Shown here piece by piece: positions 8,365-17,297 of a DNA stretch of 64,000 nucleotides (position 1 is the first letter of the stretch; each line of letters opens with the position of its first letter). The notes under the pieces were generated by a model that saw only the letters and a list, made by a program, of their open reading frames with translations, searched no databases and was not told the DNA's origin. Location: NCBI RefSeq assembly GCF_900094805.1, contig NZ_FMAT01000001.1:620001-684000 (forward strand). Reading direction: 5' to 3'. Both the position numbers and the translations under genes were made by a program. The DNA comes from Arthrobacter sp. NIO-1057. Its GTDB lineage: Bacteria > Actinomycetota > Actinomycetes > Actinomycetales > Micrococcaceae.

Positions 8365-10089
8365 TTATTCGACGAGCTTTCCCTCTTGAGAGACCTCGGT
8401 AATCAGAGAAGCAATTTCGGCAGGTACCTGAGGAATTGACTCATGGACAATCCCCAGTGGCGACCAGACCAAATTTACCTGGAGGTCGGGGTCAGTCAGA
8501 GGATAGTCACTACGGTTATGGCAGCCGCGGGTTTCCTTACGTTCCAGAGCTGACTCCAAGGTAGCCCGGGCCGCGAGTACAGAGGACTTCAAATCAAATG
8601 CATGGCAAAGATCTTGGAATCCGGCAATATCTGGATGGATTCCAATATTCTGCATGCGCTGTTCAATCTCATTCAACTTTTCCAGACCAAGCTGAAGACC
8701 AGCTTCATCGCGCACTACACCTGCATGAGCGGTCATCACGTCTCGGATTGCTCGCTGCAGGCTTCGAACGTTCTCTTCACCATCCGCTGCAACCAATTCT
8801 TGGACCGACTGCCGCGCATGGTCGATTGCCTCCTGAGAACGTTGGTGTGCAGTCAGCGAACGTGAATAGTTGGCAGCCTCCTGACCAACGATCCGGCCAA
8901 ATACTAGTAGTTCAATGAGGGAGTTACCGCCCAAGCGATTGGCGCCGTGCAGCCCGGAAGACGCCTCACCAATGGCATACAGCCCAGGAACTTCTGTTGC
9001 ATGCGTGAGGGGGTCAACCCATACTCCACCCATGGAGTAGTGTGCGGTGGGTGCGATTTCGATCTTTTGTTGGGTGATATCGAGCATCTGCTCTTCCAAC
9101 ATGGTCTGGTACACGCGTGGCAACCTGGACATGATGGTCTCACGAGGTAGATGCGAAACGTCCAGCCACACTCCGCCCTTTTCTGTGCCACGGCCTTCAC
9201 TGATTTCCGTGTAGGCTGCCAGTGCTACTCGATCTCTGGTGGACAGTTCCATACGCTCTGGATCGTAGCGTTCCATGAAGCGTTCTCCCAGGGCATTTGT
9301 GAGTATTCCACCTTCACCGCGGGCCGCTTCAGAAATCAATGTTCCTGCGACGGATTCTGGTTCGATGATGCCCGATGGATGGAATTGCACGAGTTCAGCA
9401 TCGCGCAACCGTGCACCGGCTTCGACAGCTAGACGGAACGAGTCACCGGTGTTTTCGTCGCGGCGAGAACTACTGCGACGCCAGATTCGGTTGTGTCCAC
9501 CTGCGGCAAGGATCACCGCGTCGGCATGGATCAGATAACCAGTGCCGTCATTGACATCGAAGCCGTAGGCACCGAAAATCTGCCCCTCGGCTACGAGTAG
9601 TTCGGTGATGTAGACAGAATCCAGGACCGGGATTTGCAGTTGTTCTGCTCGTCGAATCAGTGTTCGCTGAATCTCTAGCCCCGTGTAGTCACCAGCGAAT
9701 GCCGTGCGACGGAATTTGTGTGCCCCGAAGAACCGTTGCGAAATTCGTCCGTCTTGTTCACGGGCGAAGTTCATGCCGTAGCGTTCTAGATCTTCGATGC
9801 CTCGGCCAGCACCTTGAGCGACAACCTGAACCGTTCGTGGATCAGCCAGGTAGTAACTTTCTTTAATGGTGTCCGCGGCATGTTGCTGCCAGCTGTCTTC
9901 TTCGTCCATGGTTCCCAGTGCTGCATTGATGCCGCCGGCGGCCAATGACGTGTGCGCATCATGTTTTGGGCGCTTGCCAACTGCAAGTACATCGGTGCCT
10001 AGTTCTGCCAGTTCGATGGCTGCTCGCAGACCAGAACCGCCGGTTCCGATGACGAGCACTGAAGTGGATATCTGCTGTTCTTTTCTCAT
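8365..10089 (-). CDS. Stand-alone fumarate reductase/succinate dehydrogenase-type flavoprotein
   Basis: FAD-dependent oxidoreductase of the SdhA/FrdA/NadB superfamily, about 574 residues. It has the N-terminal dinucleotide fold VIGTGGSGLRAA, the FAD-attachment-region motif HTSLAAGGINAA, substrate-site HPSG and TRDRVALAAYTEI with the catalytic Arg, and the APTAHYSMGGV and GANRLGGNSLIELLVFGR signatures, followed by the helical C-terminal domain. No iron-sulfur or membrane-anchor subunit is nearby, so it is not a standard respiratory complex; an L-aspartate oxidase-like or soluble fumarate reductase role is possible. The ATG at 10089 is chosen because the longer frame to 10140 has no ribosome site and would run into the shared promoter with the divergent LysR gene. 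Confidence 0.85.
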   Translation of the reverse strand: MRKEQQISTSVLVIGTGGSGLRAAIELAELGTDVLAVGKRPKHDAHTSLAAGGINAALGTMDEEDSWQQHAADTIKESYYLADPRTVQVVAQGAGRGIEDLERYGMNFAREQDGRISQRFFGAHKFRRTAFAGDYTGLEIQRTLIRRAEQLQIPVLDSVYITELLVAEGQIFGAYGFDVNDGTGYLIHADAVILAAGGHNRIWRRSSSRRDENTGDSFRLAVEAGARLRDAELVQFHPSGIIEPESVAGTLISEAARGEGGILTNALGERFMERYDPERMELSTRDRVALAAYTEISEGRGTEKGGVWLDVSHLPRETIMSRLPRVYQTMLEEQMLDITQQKIEIAPTAHYSMGGVWVDPLTHATEVPGLYAIGEASSGLHGANRLGGNSLIELLVFGRIVGQEAANYSRSLTAHQRSQEAIDHARQSVQELVAADGEENVRSLQRAIRDVMTAHAGVVRDEAGLQLGLEKLNEIEQRMQNIGIHPDIAGFQDLCHAFDLKSSVLAARATLESALERKETRGCHNRSDYPLTDPDLQVNLVWSPLGIVHESIPQVPAEIASLITEVSQEGKLVE

Positions 10090-10131
10090 GTTTCCCAGCA
10101 TCTGCCGACATTCAGAATACGTCCAATGAAT

Positions 10132-10150
10132 TATCGGCATGATTACGATA
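10132..10150. promoter_or_regulatory. Inverted repeat in the LysR/flavoprotein divergent promoter
   Basis: TATCG (10132-10136) and CGATA (10146-10150) form a 5-base inverted repeat with a 9-base spacer, 16 bases before the LysR start. A direct CGATAG repeat follows. Position and size fit a LysR-family binding site controlling both divergent genes; this is an inference from position. Confidence 0.4.
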
Positions 10151-10166
10151 GCGATAGGCTATACAT

Positions 10167-11093
10167 ATGAATTTAGAGCAGTTACGGGGCTTTATTGCGA
10201 TTGCCGAAGTGGGTCACTTCACACATGCCGCTGAGATTTTGCACCTCTCACAGCCATCATTAAGTCGCCAAATTTCCACTCTTGAACAAGAGCTCGGTTC
10301 CGAACTCTTTCATCGTGCACGCGGAAATATCTCCCTTACTTCAGCGGGCCAAGCGCTGCTCCCCCGAGCACGCCGCATGCTTGCTGACGAAGAAACCATT
10401 AGAAGTGAAATGGCGGATTTGGCTGGCCTACGTCGTGGACGTGTACGACTTGGTGCCCCGCCTACACTCTGTGTTTCGCTGGTTGCCGAAGTACTAGATA
10501 TTTTTCGCGACAAATATCCTGGAGTGCAGTTACAGATTTCCGAGGGTGGATCACACCGTCTGCTGGAGCAGCTCGGAGGTGGCGAACTAGACCTTGCACT
10601 GATCGTGACTTCGGAACACGCAGTCAACGAAACCCACCTACAGAACCTGCCGTTATTCGAAGAAGAATTGGTGGTCATCGACTCTCTAGACCACCCGCAC
10701 CTGCCTAAGGCTACAGAGCTGGATCTTCGTAGCCTCGCTCCGATTGATCAGTTGGCTTTTTCGCACAGTTATGACCTTCGCGCCAGTATCAGTCAGGCTT
10801 ATAAAACGGCTGGGTTATCTCCAAATATTGTCGTAGAGGGTGGCGAAATGGATGCCGTACTGCGCTTTGTTCATCGCGGTCTGGGTGTGGCGGTAGTGCC
10901 CGCCACAGTGGCCCTAGAAACACCAGGTGTTCGCGCCATAGCCCTACGCGACCCTCAATTATCACGCACCATCGGATTGGCTCATCGCCGTGATGTTTCG
11001 CTCACCCGAGCCGCTCTCGCAATGCATGCACTGGTCGAGGAAACAGCAAAAACACTCACAACCAGGCATGAACAGATTACGGAGCTACTCTGA
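10167..11093 (+). CDS. LysR-family transcriptional regulator
   Basis: 308-residue LTTR. The N-terminal winged helix-turn-helix is clear: MNLEQLRGFIAIAEVGHFTHAAEILHLSQPSLSRQISTLEQELGSELFHR, residues 1-50 (read in parts). It is followed by the linker helix and a LysR substrate-binding domain from about residue 90 (RLGAPPTLCVSLV). It is divergent from the flavoprotein gene with about 77 bases between starts, the classic arrangement for a regulator and its target. The effector is unknown. Its last 17 bases overlap the convergent pentapeptide-repeat gene. Confidence 0.93.
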   Translation: MNLEQLRGFIAIAEVGHFTHAAEILHLSQPSLSRQISTLEQELGSELFHRARGNISLTSAGQALLPRARRMLADEETIRSEMADLAGLRRGRVRLGAPPTLCVSLVAEVLDIFRDKYPGVQLQISEGGSHRLLEQLGGGELDLALIVTSEHAVNETHLQNLPLFEEELVVIDSLDHPHLPKATELDLRSLAPIDQLAFSHSYDLRASISQAYKTAGLSPNIVVEGGEMDAVLRFVHRGLGVAVVPATVALETPGVRAIALRDPQLSRTIGLAHRRDVSLTRAALAMHALVEETAKTLTTRHEQITELL

Positions 11094-11715
11094 TTCCCAG
11101 ATGCTGTGCCATGTCTTCGGCTAAAAGGCTGAGCTGAAGGGAACTGATTCGGGCACCACGCAGTGATTCCAGTCCTTCAACTTGGGCGAAATCTAGTCCT
11201 TGAAGATCAACGTCGCGAAGTTGTGCACCGATGCCGTTGAGCACCGAGGTTCGTGAGTCAGTGAAGCTCACGCGCTGAATCTGCCCGCCAAAATCAATTT
11301 CCTCGAATTGGCAGTTACGGAACAGAACATCACGAACCTTGGCGCGACGTAAATTTAGCCAGCCAAACTTGCAGTTCTCAAAGACCACGCCATCCAACTC
11401 GGCTTCGGCAAAGTCAGCCGATCCGAACCGACTGTGTGCCACACCTACATCATTAAAGAACGCTCCTGCCGCATTAAGAGATGGGGCACCGATTTGTTCC
11501 AATTCGCACTGCATCAGTCGGGCGTTACGTAGCGATTCAACTGCAACCGAGGTAAATCGGCATTCCTCAAGTCTGACTTCATCTGCCTGTACTGGGGCAT
11601 CAAGATTCGCGAATTCCAAGAGTTCTATGTATTGGCCGCTACTAAGATCACCCGCATACCCCGAAGCCAATTCTGGCAGCTTAAATGTGCGAATTTTGGG
11701 GTTCACGTGGCACAT
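11077..11715 (-). CDS. Pentapeptide-repeat-like protein
   Basis: 212 residues with many A(D/N)LXX-like units from about residue 30 to 185: VRLEECRF, ARLMQCEL, ADFAEAELDGVVFENCKFGWLNLRRAKVRDVLFRNCQFEEIDF, LRDVDLQGLDF. This predicts a right-handed quadrilateral beta helix. Several family members (QnrB, MfpA, AlbG) bind gyrase as DNA mimics, but many have no known function and no specific motif lets me choose. It starts 2 bases after the stop of the TIGR01777-type gene, so the two are one operon. Confidence 0.8.
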   Translation of the reverse strand: MCHVNPKIRTFKLPELASGYAGDLSSGQYIELLEFANLDAPVQADEVRLEECRFTSVAVESLRNARLMQCELEQIGAPSLNAAGAFFNDVGVAHSRFGSADFAEAELDGVVFENCKFGWLNLRRAKVRDVLFRNCQFEEIDFGGQIQRVSFTDSRTSVLNGIGAQLRDVDLQGLDFAQVEGLESLRGARISSLQLSLLAEDMAQHLGIRVAP

Positions 11716-11717
11716 CC

Positions 11718-12725
11718 TTAAGGAGATACGGGTTTCTTACCAAGACTTTCGACAATATCATTTAGCGCTGGAGCCAGTTGCGGCCAAGTGAACGAATAGC
11801 CAGTATTTTGCAGTTTCTCTGGTAATGCCCACCGCGATTTGAGAAGCATCTCAGGCTCGACACGGAGAAAAAACATCGCGGGTTCTAACATCCATCGATA
11901 TACAGGGAGGCCATATTTTCTTCCTACCGCTCGGCGTAAATCAGCCATGAGTTCGTAATTCATAACGGGATTCGGAGAGGCCAAATTAACGGGTCCTTCA
12001 ATTTCTTCTTTGTCAATGATGTGCCATATGGCCCCAAGAACATCATCCACATGAATCCAACTAAAACGCTGCTTTCCACCAGTTCGATACCAGACGCTAC
12101 GCTCCGAACCACTGGGATCCGGCCCGATGCCTCGGTATCGTCGATGCGAGGGCCACCAGCTGTCATGCTGTGTCCCGCCTAGTCCAAAGCGGGCAATCGT
12201 CAACAACTTACGAGTGGCTGGTCCATCCCCAAGCACGATCGCCATCCGCAATGCGACACGTCTAGTGTTCGTTAGGTGTCCCGCGAAGAATTCATTTTCC
12301 CAATTGCGAGCAACGTCTACAGAAAACCCTGCGCCGATTCGCCCACTGGACTCGGTATTCGGTTCGTTCATGCTGTGCTCATAGATGGTGGCAGTTGATG
12401 CATTCAGCCAGAGCGTAGGAGGGTTCGTCGCGCCGACAACTGCAGCATGCAGTGATCTTGTCGTTTCCACGCGCGATGACAGAATCTGTTCACGCGCCGT
12501 ATCCGTGTAACGGCATCCGACATTCTTGCCTGCCAGATTAATGAGCAACTGCGCACCATCAACCAACCTGAGAATCCCAGGTTCATCATTCCAGGAGGCA
12601 TCCGCTGTTGCTTCGCGGCCAATAGTAGAAACGCTATAGCCGGCAGTTTCCAATTTAGCGATGAGTCGTTGACCAATAAACCCACTAGCTCCCGCTAAAA
12701 CTGCCCGCTGCACACCTTCACTCAC
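11718..12725 (-). CDS. TIGR01777-family NAD(P)-dependent epimerase-like protein
   Basis: 335 residues. The N-terminal Rossmann motif is GASGFIGQRLI (about 12-22), followed by LINLAGKNVGCRYT, the family hallmark. The middle has SATIYEHS in place of the usual SAVGYYG, and the helix FAGHLTNTRRVALRMAIVLG. The C-terminal DUF1731-type segment is near 285-330 (PVYRWMLEPAMFFLRVEPEMLLKSRWALPEKLQNTGY). The family includes the SulA/YfcH proteins; a catalytic role is not established. It sits between the VOC gene and the pentapeptide gene, in one orientation. Confidence 0.88.
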   Translation of the reverse strand: MSEGVQRAVLAGASGFIGQRLIAKLETAGYSVSTIGREATADASWNDEPGILRLVDGAQLLINLAGKNVGCRYTDTAREQILSSRVETTRSLHAAVVGATNPPTLWLNASTATIYEHSMNEPNTESSGRIGAGFSVDVARNWENEFFAGHLTNTRRVALRMAIVLGDGPATRKLLTIARFGLGGTQHDSWWPSHRRYRGIGPDPSGSERSVWYRTGGKQRFSWIHVDDVLGAIWHIIDKEEIEGPVNLASPNPVMNYELMADLRRAVGRKYGLPVYRWMLEPAMFFLRVEPEMLLKSRWALPEKLQNTGYSFTWPQLAPALNDIVESLGKKPVSP

Positions 12726-12740
12726 GGTGCCTCCTGCTGT

Positions 12741-13616
12741 CTAAAAGTCGTTGATCACCAGTTTCTTCATGTTGATCATATGCTCGAAAGCTCCGGGGCG
12801 CTGCATGAGCTCGCCCATGTTGGACGGCACGATCTGCCAGCTGACTCCAAACTTATCGGTGAGCCAGCCACAGGCTTCCGCTTCCGGTACAGCCGACAGG
12901 GCTTCCCATGCGCGGTCAATTTCTTCTTGGCTTTCACACGGCCATTCCAACGAGACACCCGGTGTAAAGGAGAAGTCTTGGGCGACGCTCGAGTCCATCG
13001 CAGCCACTTTGTCCTCATCCAATGAAAATTGTGCGAACATCAGTGAATCTGCGGTGGCTACCTCGGTGGCTTGCCCATAGGGGAACGCACTGTCTAGTTT
13101 GGCTCCAAGGACTTCACCGTAGAATTCGATAGCTTCGGCAGCCCGGTTTTGAGCCACACCACCAAACATGAGGCATGGCATGACCCTGGTCGAATCGGGA
13201 ACAGGCTCGGCGGATTCCATCAGTTGCCAGGAGACTCCATATTTATCGGTCACCCAGCCATACCGTGTACTGAATGGGTAGGCATCGAGCGGCATGAGCG
13301 CACTGCCACCTTCCGATAATGCTGCCCACGTGGCATCCAAGACGTCACGCTCATCGGTATTGAAGCTCAAGATAATTGAAATCGATGCGTTCGGTGAGAA
13401 TTCCGGTCCTGCATTGATGAGCGTTATTTTTGTTCCGCGGACCCATACCGAAACGGTTAGCGGCAAGCCAGCGAGTGGTTGTTGGAATTCCAGCAGCCCC
13501 TCTGTTGGATAGCGCGATTCAATTTCTGTTCGGGCGTCCGGCAATGCTGCAGCGTAGAACTCCCCCGCTTCTTCCGCTGTTCCTTGCATCCATAGATTGA
13601 CGGTGAGCTTTTGCAT
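12741..13616 (-). CDS. VOC-superfamily protein with two PhnB-like domains
   Basis: About 291 residues in two tandem glyoxalase-fold (PhnB/3-demethylubiquinone methyltransferase-like) domains. The first begins KLTVNLWMQGTAEEAGEFY and ends with DKYGVSWQLM; the second begins RVMPCLMFGGVAQNRAAEAIEFY and ends DKFGVSWQIV. The repeated GWVTDKYG/GWLTDKFG phrase marks the internal duplication. The ATG at 13616 is preferred over 13652 because a GAGAGG ribosome site precedes it and the domain begins there. Substrate unknown; the neighbours give no clue. Confidence 0.88.
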   Translation of the reverse strand: MQKLTVNLWMQGTAEEAGEFYAAALPDARTEIESRYPTEGLLEFQQPLAGLPLTVSVWVRGTKITLINAGPEFSPNASISIILSFNTDERDVLDATWAALSEGGSALMPLDAYPFSTRYGWVTDKYGVSWQLMESAEPVPDSTRVMPCLMFGGVAQNRAAEAIEFYGEVLGAKLDSAFPYGQATEVATADSLMFAQFSLDEDKVAAMDSSVAQDFSFTPGVSLEWPCESQEEIDRAWEALSAVPEAEACGWLTDKFGVSWQIVPSNMGELMQRPGAFEHMINMKKLVINDF

Positions 13617-14058
13617 GACAGAACCTCTCGGATAGGCGAATGACGCTTTCAACGTACCGCGTAGCTCAAGTCAATAACAGAGCGAACAGGAAATTGTTAG
13701 CTCGGATTCACCGCCGGGTTTGCCGCAGTTTGCCTAAACCGATAATCGGGTGTCAGCCGTCGCAGGACAGCGCGAGTATCCGCAAAAGAACCACCGTCAG
13801 ATGGCGACCAGGTTCCAAACGTTGCTACATAAAAATGCTGCTGGTGGGCGCGAAGAACGCACGCTCACGGCGTTGCCTCTGCACCGCAGGCATGCAGGGG
13901 AACAATGAGATCCCGAGGAGAAATCGTCCCAATTCTTCTTTTCTTCGAAGGACACAACGCACCGAATGAAGAAGTTTTTTCCGAGATTCCCATGTCCATT
14001 CCGTACAGGTTTGAGGGTTAACCTTGAAAGACTGACCACCATCTTTGAAAGGACCAAC
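13617..14058. other. Intergenic region between VOC and Lrp genes
   Basis: About 440 bases between divergent genes. Short open frames cross it but none has a ribosome site or recognisable protein. It presumably contains promoters for both neighbours; I could not place them with confidence. Confidence 0.5.
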
Positions 14059-14565
14059 GTGCGCATTGATCGCTTGGACGCGGACCTAATTGAGCTTCTT
14101 ACGGATTCTCCCATGTTGCCAGTGATGGAATGCGCACGACGCCTTGGAGTAGCTCGTGGCACTGTCAGTAGCCGGCTTGCAAGGCTTCACGAAGCCGGAG
14201 TAATTCGTGGAATTATTCCTCGCATTGAGCCTGCTGGTTTCGGTTACACCCTCGTCGCTTTTTGCCAGGTAGAGATCATCCAGCGCGACGGACACGTCCG
14301 AGTCTCATCCGCGTTAGAAGACACGATCCCTGAAATCGTCGACATGTACACGGTGACCGGAAGTTCTGATTTGCAGTTGCGCGTGGTGGCCCGTACGGCC
14401 AATGATTTGCAAGATATTTTTGACCGGATCAATCGAGTACCTGGCGTAGCAAGAACTTCTTCCTCATTTGCCCTGCATGAGCACTTTCAGGGACGCACAC
14501 TGCCACTGGTTAATGCATGCGCCAACTCAGCGGCATCCTTGGATAAGACTGTACAGAATGACTAG
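14059..14565 (+). CDS. Lrp/AsnC-family transcriptional regulator
   Basis: 168 residues. N-terminal helix-turn-helix: RLDADLIELLTDSP, then VMECARRLGVARGTVSSRLARLHEAGVIRG (about 20-50). The C-terminal RAM/AsnC ligand-binding domain contains VTGSSDLQLRVVARTANDLQDIFDRI. The GTG at 14059 is chosen over the ATG at 13966: it has an AAAGGA site 5 to 6 bases upstream, and the longer frame adds 31 residues unlike the family. It lies just before an aminotransferase and amino acid permease and probably responds to their amino acid substrate. Confidence 0.9.
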   Translation: MRIDRLDADLIELLTDSPMLPVMECARRLGVARGTVSSRLARLHEAGVIRGIIPRIEPAGFGYTLVAFCQVEIIQRDGHVRVSSALEDTIPEIVDMYTVTGSSDLQLRVVARTANDLQDIFDRINRVPGVARTSSSFALHEHFQGRTLPLVNACANSAASLDKTVQND

Positions 14566-14591
14566 TAAAATGGACGGATAGGCAATTACTG

Positions 14592-14656
14592 CTATGCAAC
14601 CTGCATAGAACAGCCGGCGTCGATTGCACCGTAGATTTGATCGACCTACAGTCGAT
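14592..14656. promoter_or_regulatory. Two inverted repeats upstream of the aminotransferase gene
   Basis: A perfect 7-base inverted repeat, CTATGCA-acc-TGCATAG, at 14592-14608 and a 6-base one, ATCGAC-ctaca-GTCGAT, at 14640-14656. They lie 26 and 74 bases after the Lrp stop and before the aminotransferase start at 14777. Multiple spaced palindromes are typical of Lrp/AsnC-controlled promoters, so the upstream regulator is the likely ligand; this is inference. Confidence 0.5.
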
Positions 14657-14776
14657 GATTGTGAATCGCGACACGCGAGAATATGAGCAGGGCCACCTTT
14701 GAAACTATCAATGCAGGGCTTTGCTGTTTAAACGATTGTCAGCTTCAAGCAGTTGTGGCAGTCAGAGAGGAAAGTT

Positions 14777-15850
14777 ATGACCCTTCACGAGCGTCCTTCC
14801 CTGCAGGAGGTCCCGGCTTACAAGCAGGGAAAGCCCGCACCCGCTGGAGCTTCAAAACTCTCATCTAATGAATCACCGCATGCACCGTTGCCTTCAGTGA
14901 TCTCCAGCATTCAGGAGGGGCTCGCGAATATCCATCGTTACCCCAGCATTGCTGCACCACAGCTGACCGCAGCATTGAGCAAACAGTTCAACATCGCAGG
15001 CGAACACATCACTCTGGGCGCTGGTTCCGTGGAAGTGGCGGCACAGATCATCCACGCCGTTGCTGCCGAAGGCGATGAAGTAATGTATGCATGGCGCTCA
15101 TTCGAGGCCTACCCATCACTGGTGCGAATCGCTGGTGCCGCCCCTGTCGAAGTTCCTCTTGATCACGAGTCACGTCATGACCTGCCAGCCATGTTGGATG
15201 CCATCACTGAGAAAACTCGACTGATTTTCATTTGCAATCCAAACAACCCCACGGGAACGGTCGTTGAGGCAGATGCCCTAGATCAGTTCATCAACGCCGT
15301 ACCGCGCAATATTTTGGTCGTAGTCGACGAAGCCTACGTACATTTTGACCGTTCAGCAGTTCGTGCGGATGGTGTTGAGCTATTCCGCAAATACCCACAT
15401 GTGGCAGTTCTCCATACTTTCTCGAAAGCCTACGGTCTTGCAGGGTTACGAATTGGGTATGCCATTAGCCCCCTGGAAGTCGCTGCAAACCTCCGCAAGG
15501 TCGCTGTACCGTTTGGCGTTTCTGACTTAGCTCAGCGCGCTGCAGTCGCGTCGCTGGCAGCCATCGATGAACTAGCTGTTCGCATCGAAGAGGTCGTGAC
15601 TCAGCGTGAGCGCATGTATGAAGGTCTAGCTCAGGCCGGTTACCCCGTAGTGAAGTCCCAAGCTAATTTCGTATGGGTTGAAGCTGGCGATAATACTGTG
15701 GAATTAGAAGCTCAACTCGCGGCCGGCGGGGTCATCGTACGAGCATTCCCAGGTGACGGTCTACGCATTTCCTCCGGAACAGCAGAAGATGTAAATCGCG
15801 TGTTAGCTGCACTTCCTCAATCTGCGGCATCAGAGGTGGCCACCGCATGA
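14777..15850 (+). CDS. PLP-dependent aminotransferase, HisC/aromatic type
   Basis: Fold-type I aminotransferase, 357 residues, close to histidinol-phosphate and aromatic amino acid aminotransferases. Motifs: KLSSNESPHAP near the N-terminus, FICNPNNPTGT, VVDEAYVHF, and the PLP Schiff-base Lys217 in SKAYGLAGLRIGY. The ATG at 14777 follows AGAGGAAAG, which decides the start. It is not in a his operon; it is coupled by a 4-base overlap (ATGA) to an amino acid permease and preceded by an Lrp-type regulator, so amino acid catabolism or interconversion (aromatic or histidine-like) is more likely than histidine synthesis. Confidence 0.9.
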   Translation: MTLHERPSLQEVPAYKQGKPAPAGASKLSSNESPHAPLPSVISSIQEGLANIHRYPSIAAPQLTAALSKQFNIAGEHITLGAGSVEVAAQIIHAVAAEGDEVMYAWRSFEAYPSLVRIAGAAPVEVPLDHESRHDLPAMLDAITEKTRLIFICNPNNPTGTVVEADALDQFINAVPRNILVVVDEAYVHFDRSAVRADGVELFRKYPHVAVLHTFSKAYGLAGLRIGYAISPLEVAANLRKVAVPFGVSDLAQRAAVASLAAIDELAVRIEEVVTQRERMYEGLAQAGYPVVKSQANFVWVEAGDNTVELEAQLAAGGVIVRAFPGDGLRISSGTAEDVNRVLAALPQSAASEVATA

Positions 15851-17232
15851 CCGCTGTAAAAAACACCGAAGCGCAACTACATTCAGGACTGACCCAACGC
15901 CAGATATCCATGATGGGCCTCGGCGGGGCTATTGGTGCTGGCCTTTTTGTCGGATCCGGGCAAGCTATTTCGATTGCCGGTCCCGCTGTTCTTATCTCTT
16001 ATTTACTCGCTGGCACAGTCATCATCGTTATTATGGCTATGCTCGCAGAGATGGTTGCCGCGCACCCATCTTCCGGTGCCTTTAGTACCTTTGCGCATAA
16101 AGCCATGGGACGTAGTGCCGGGAGCACCCTGGGCTGGCTGTATTGGGTTCAATTAGTCGTCGTGATTGCGGCCGAAGCTACCGGAGCTGCGGCCATTACC
16201 GCTTCGTGGTTCCCATCTTTCCCACAATGGGCGTGGGTTCTCGGCTTCGTCGTGGTGCTTACCGGTGCCAATCTCTTGGGCGTTCGAAACTACGGTCGCT
16301 TCGAGTACTGGTTCGCAGTTATCAAGGTCGCTGCCATCATCGCATTCCTCGTCTTTGGTGCGCTGGTACTAGCACATGTAATCCCCACCGCTGAACCTGT
16401 CGGTTTCGGTAATCTTGGCGCGCACGGCGGATTCGCACCAGGTGGAATGGCTGGCATCGCAGCAGCCGTCTTGATTGTGATCTTCTCTTTCGGTGGAACC
16501 GAGGTCGTTTCGATCGCCGCCGCTGAGTCGAAAGATCCTGCAGGAAACATCAAGCGAGTGGTGAAGTCGGTGATGCTGCGCATCCTGTTCTTCTACCTCG
16601 GATCGATCCTGATTATCATCGCTCTGGTGCCATGGAATGATCCAGCGGTAGTCGAAGGGCCATTCGCTGCTGCACTGGCAGTCATGCATATTCCAGGTGT
16701 AAGCCTGTTGATGAATGCCGTGGTGGTAGTTGCCTTGCTTTCGGCGATGAACGCTAATATCTACGGTTCTTCCCGCATGCTGTATTCACTCGGTCAGCGC
16801 AAGCTGGCACCGCGTGGAGTCACCCATGTCACTGGTAAAGGTGTCCCGGCTAAGGCTGTCATCAGCTCAGTTGCCTTCTCGTTCCTGGCTGTTGGCTTGA
16901 ACTGGATCTGGCCCGATAAGGTCATGCCAATCCTGTTGAATGTGGTGGGATCAACCATCATCATTATCTGGGCTTTCGTCGCAGTCACTCAGCTGATCTT
17001 GCGACGACGTGCCGACCGTGCCGGTGAAAAACTGCCACTGCGTTTGTGGGGCTTCCCCGGACTGTCCATCGCAACCATCGTGGTGCTGGCAGCCATTGCT
17101 GTTATCGCGATGACCGATGCCGCTGCCCGCACTCAGCTCCTGTTGACCGGCGGGTTGACCTTAGCAATCTGGGTTATTTCCAAAATTGTTTTGCGTGATA
17201 GTTCAGAGAGCAACGACGATACCCTCGTCTAG
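15847..17232 (+). CDS. Amino acid permease, APC superfamily (AAT family)
   Basis: 461-residue membrane protein with about 12 transmembrane segments. The family start QRQISMMGLGGAIGAGLFVGSG and segment FSFGGTEVVSIAAAESKDP are characteristic of the GabP/AnsP/AroP-type group. The start codon overlaps the aminotransferase stop (ATGA), so import and transamination of the same amino acid are probably coupled. Exact substrate cannot be read. It ends before a strong bidirectional hairpin. Confidence 0.93.
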   Translation: MTAVKNTEAQLHSGLTQRQISMMGLGGAIGAGLFVGSGQAISIAGPAVLISYLLAGTVIIVIMAMLAEMVAAHPSSGAFSTFAHKAMGRSAGSTLGWLYWVQLVVVIAAEATGAAAITASWFPSFPQWAWVLGFVVVLTGANLLGVRNYGRFEYWFAVIKVAAIIAFLVFGALVLAHVIPTAEPVGFGNLGAHGGFAPGGMAGIAAAVLIVIFSFGGTEVVSIAAAESKDPAGNIKRVVKSVMLRILFFYLGSILIIIALVPWNDPAVVEGPFAAALAVMHIPGVSLLMNAVVVVALLSAMNANIYGSSRMLYSLGQRKLAPRGVTHVTGKGVPAKAVISSVAFSFLAVGLNWIWPDKVMPILLNVVGSTIIIIWAFVAVTQLILRRRADRAGEKLPLRLWGFPGLSIATIVVLAAIAVIAMTDAAARTQLLLTGGLTLAIWVISKIVLRDSSESNDDTLV

Positions 17233-17254
17233 ACGGTAGTAGGCGTCACCCCTG

Positions 17255-17297
17255 GGCCTAGGTCTGATTCAGTTTTCTGAATTGGCCCTAGGCCTTT
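17255..17297. terminator. Bidirectional terminator between permease and AlkD-like gene
   Basis: Outer arms GGCCTAGG (17255-17262) and CCTAGGCC (17287-17294), inner arms ATTCAG/CTGAAT around a TTTT loop, followed by TTT. It lies between two convergent genes and its right arm overlaps the stop of the minus-strand gene. Confidence 0.75.
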
